Assembly: GCA_030592245.1 (NCBI GenBank)
Contig: JAUVJV010000174.1
Span: forward strand, 1-5,730
From: Candidatus Eiseniibacteriota bacterium
GTDB taxonomy: Bacteria > Arandabacterota > Arandabacteria > Arandabacterales > Arandabacteraceae
DNA length: 5,730 nucleotides
Direction of reading: 5' to 3'
A program made the translations under genes and the position numbers. The notes beneath the pieces are model-generated. The model was not told where the DNA came from, made no database searches, and saw only the letters and a program-made list of their open reading frames with translations. Positions 5,440 to 5,730 of this stretch are shown piece after piece; position 1 is the first letter of the stretch; every line of letters begins with the position of its first letter.

Positions 5440-5730
5440 TCAGGAGGATGGCCGGGCCGAGAGGGCGTAAAGGCAGATACCGGCCGCAACAGATGCGTTC
5501 AGGGAGTTGATGCGCCCCTGCTGGCCGATCGAGACAATGTGGTCGGCGTTGTTCAGGATATACGGGCCGACCGACCTGTCCTCCCCTCCTATCACCACGA
5601 GGACTTTCTCGGCGAGCTCGCTGCGAATTGCCCAGACGTCGGCCTTGCCGCTCCCATCGAGAGCCAGCACCTGGTAATTCTCCTCCCGGGCGGCACGCAC
5701 ATAGGAATTGGCGGTCGCATCCTTGGCGAT
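5440..5730 (-). CDS. TrmH/SpoU family RNA 2'-O-methyltransferase, C-terminal fragment (5' partial)
   Basis: The frame runs open to the right edge of the window, so only the last 97 codons are present; the GTG at 5700 is internal (preceded by IAKDATANSY). The fragment holds the later SPOUT-fold motifs: VLVVIGGEDRSVGP, where SpoU enzymes usually read G-x-E-x-x-G, and HIVSIGQQGRINSLNASVAAG, which matches the S-adenosylmethionine-binding motif 3 with its SLN-SVA core. In this family the C-terminal domain forms a deep trefoil knot that binds the methyl donor and methylates a ribose 2'-OH in 23S rRNA or tRNA. The closest functional match would be RlmB-like 23S rRNA methyltransferases, but the N-terminal substrate-recognition part is missing, so the target is not assigned. 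It converges on the M16 operon and looks unrelated to it in function. The Asp after GGE is less usual than Gly, but the fold motifs are intact. Confidence 0.88.
   Translation of the reverse strand: MAKDATANSYVRAAREENYQVLALDGSGKADVWAIRSELAEKVLVVIGGEDRSVGPYILNNADHIVSIGQQGRINSLNASVAAGICLYALSARPSS

Noticed and set aside
1..5730. CRISPR array, tRNA or rRNA genes, transposase, toxin-antitoxin or defence genes
   Set aside because: None was seen on either strand; the only clear direct repeat is the two-copy 17-bp unit, which has no spacers.

Overview
The window is GC-rich, densely coded bacterial DNA holding six genes, two of them cut by the window edges. The leftmost gene ends in a FlgD-like / type IX secretion-type C-terminal domain preceded by a P-domain, and two exported M16 peptidases follow. 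This mix suggests a diderm of the Fibrobacteres-Chlorobi-Bacteroidetes superphylum or a neighbouring candidate phylum (Eisenbacteria-, Krumholzibacteria- or Latescibacteria-like). That placement is inference; there is no rRNA or other phylogenetic marker here.

Layout from left to right: (1) 3-1028, + strand: the 3' part of a large secreted modular protein. (2) 1109-1246, + strand: a tiny two-helix membrane protein. (3) 1324-1839, - strand: a DUF456-type membrane protein read from a TTG start, convergent with gene 2. (4) 1840-2093: a 254-base divergent intergenic region, relatively AT-rich, with a candidate promoter for each direction, two dyads that could be operators, and a striking 17-bp direct repeat in the leader of gene 5. 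(5) 2094-3884 and 3908-5416, + strand: a two-gene operon of M16 metallopeptidase-family proteins. (6) 5440-5730, - strand: the C-terminal end of a TrmH/SpoU-type RNA 2'-O-methyltransferase, convergent with the operon.

The functional centre is the M16 pair. The first protein carries the HxxEH zinc site but has lost the Arg/Tyr pair that the family uses in its second half. The second protein has lost HxxEH but keeps Arg/Tyr. This is the division of labour known for heterodimeric M16B peptidases, so the two most likely form one active clamshell protease in the periplasm or on the outer membrane. The zinc subunit also carries a charged insertion of roughly 70 residues inside the catalytic domain and a helical C-terminal tail with a 20-residue repeat.

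I see no mobile element, CRISPR array, tRNA, rRNA or defence module. I do not think the window holds a wholly new system. The most follow-up-worthy parts are the split M16 pair, its insertion and tail, and the regulatory architecture between 1880 and 2093.
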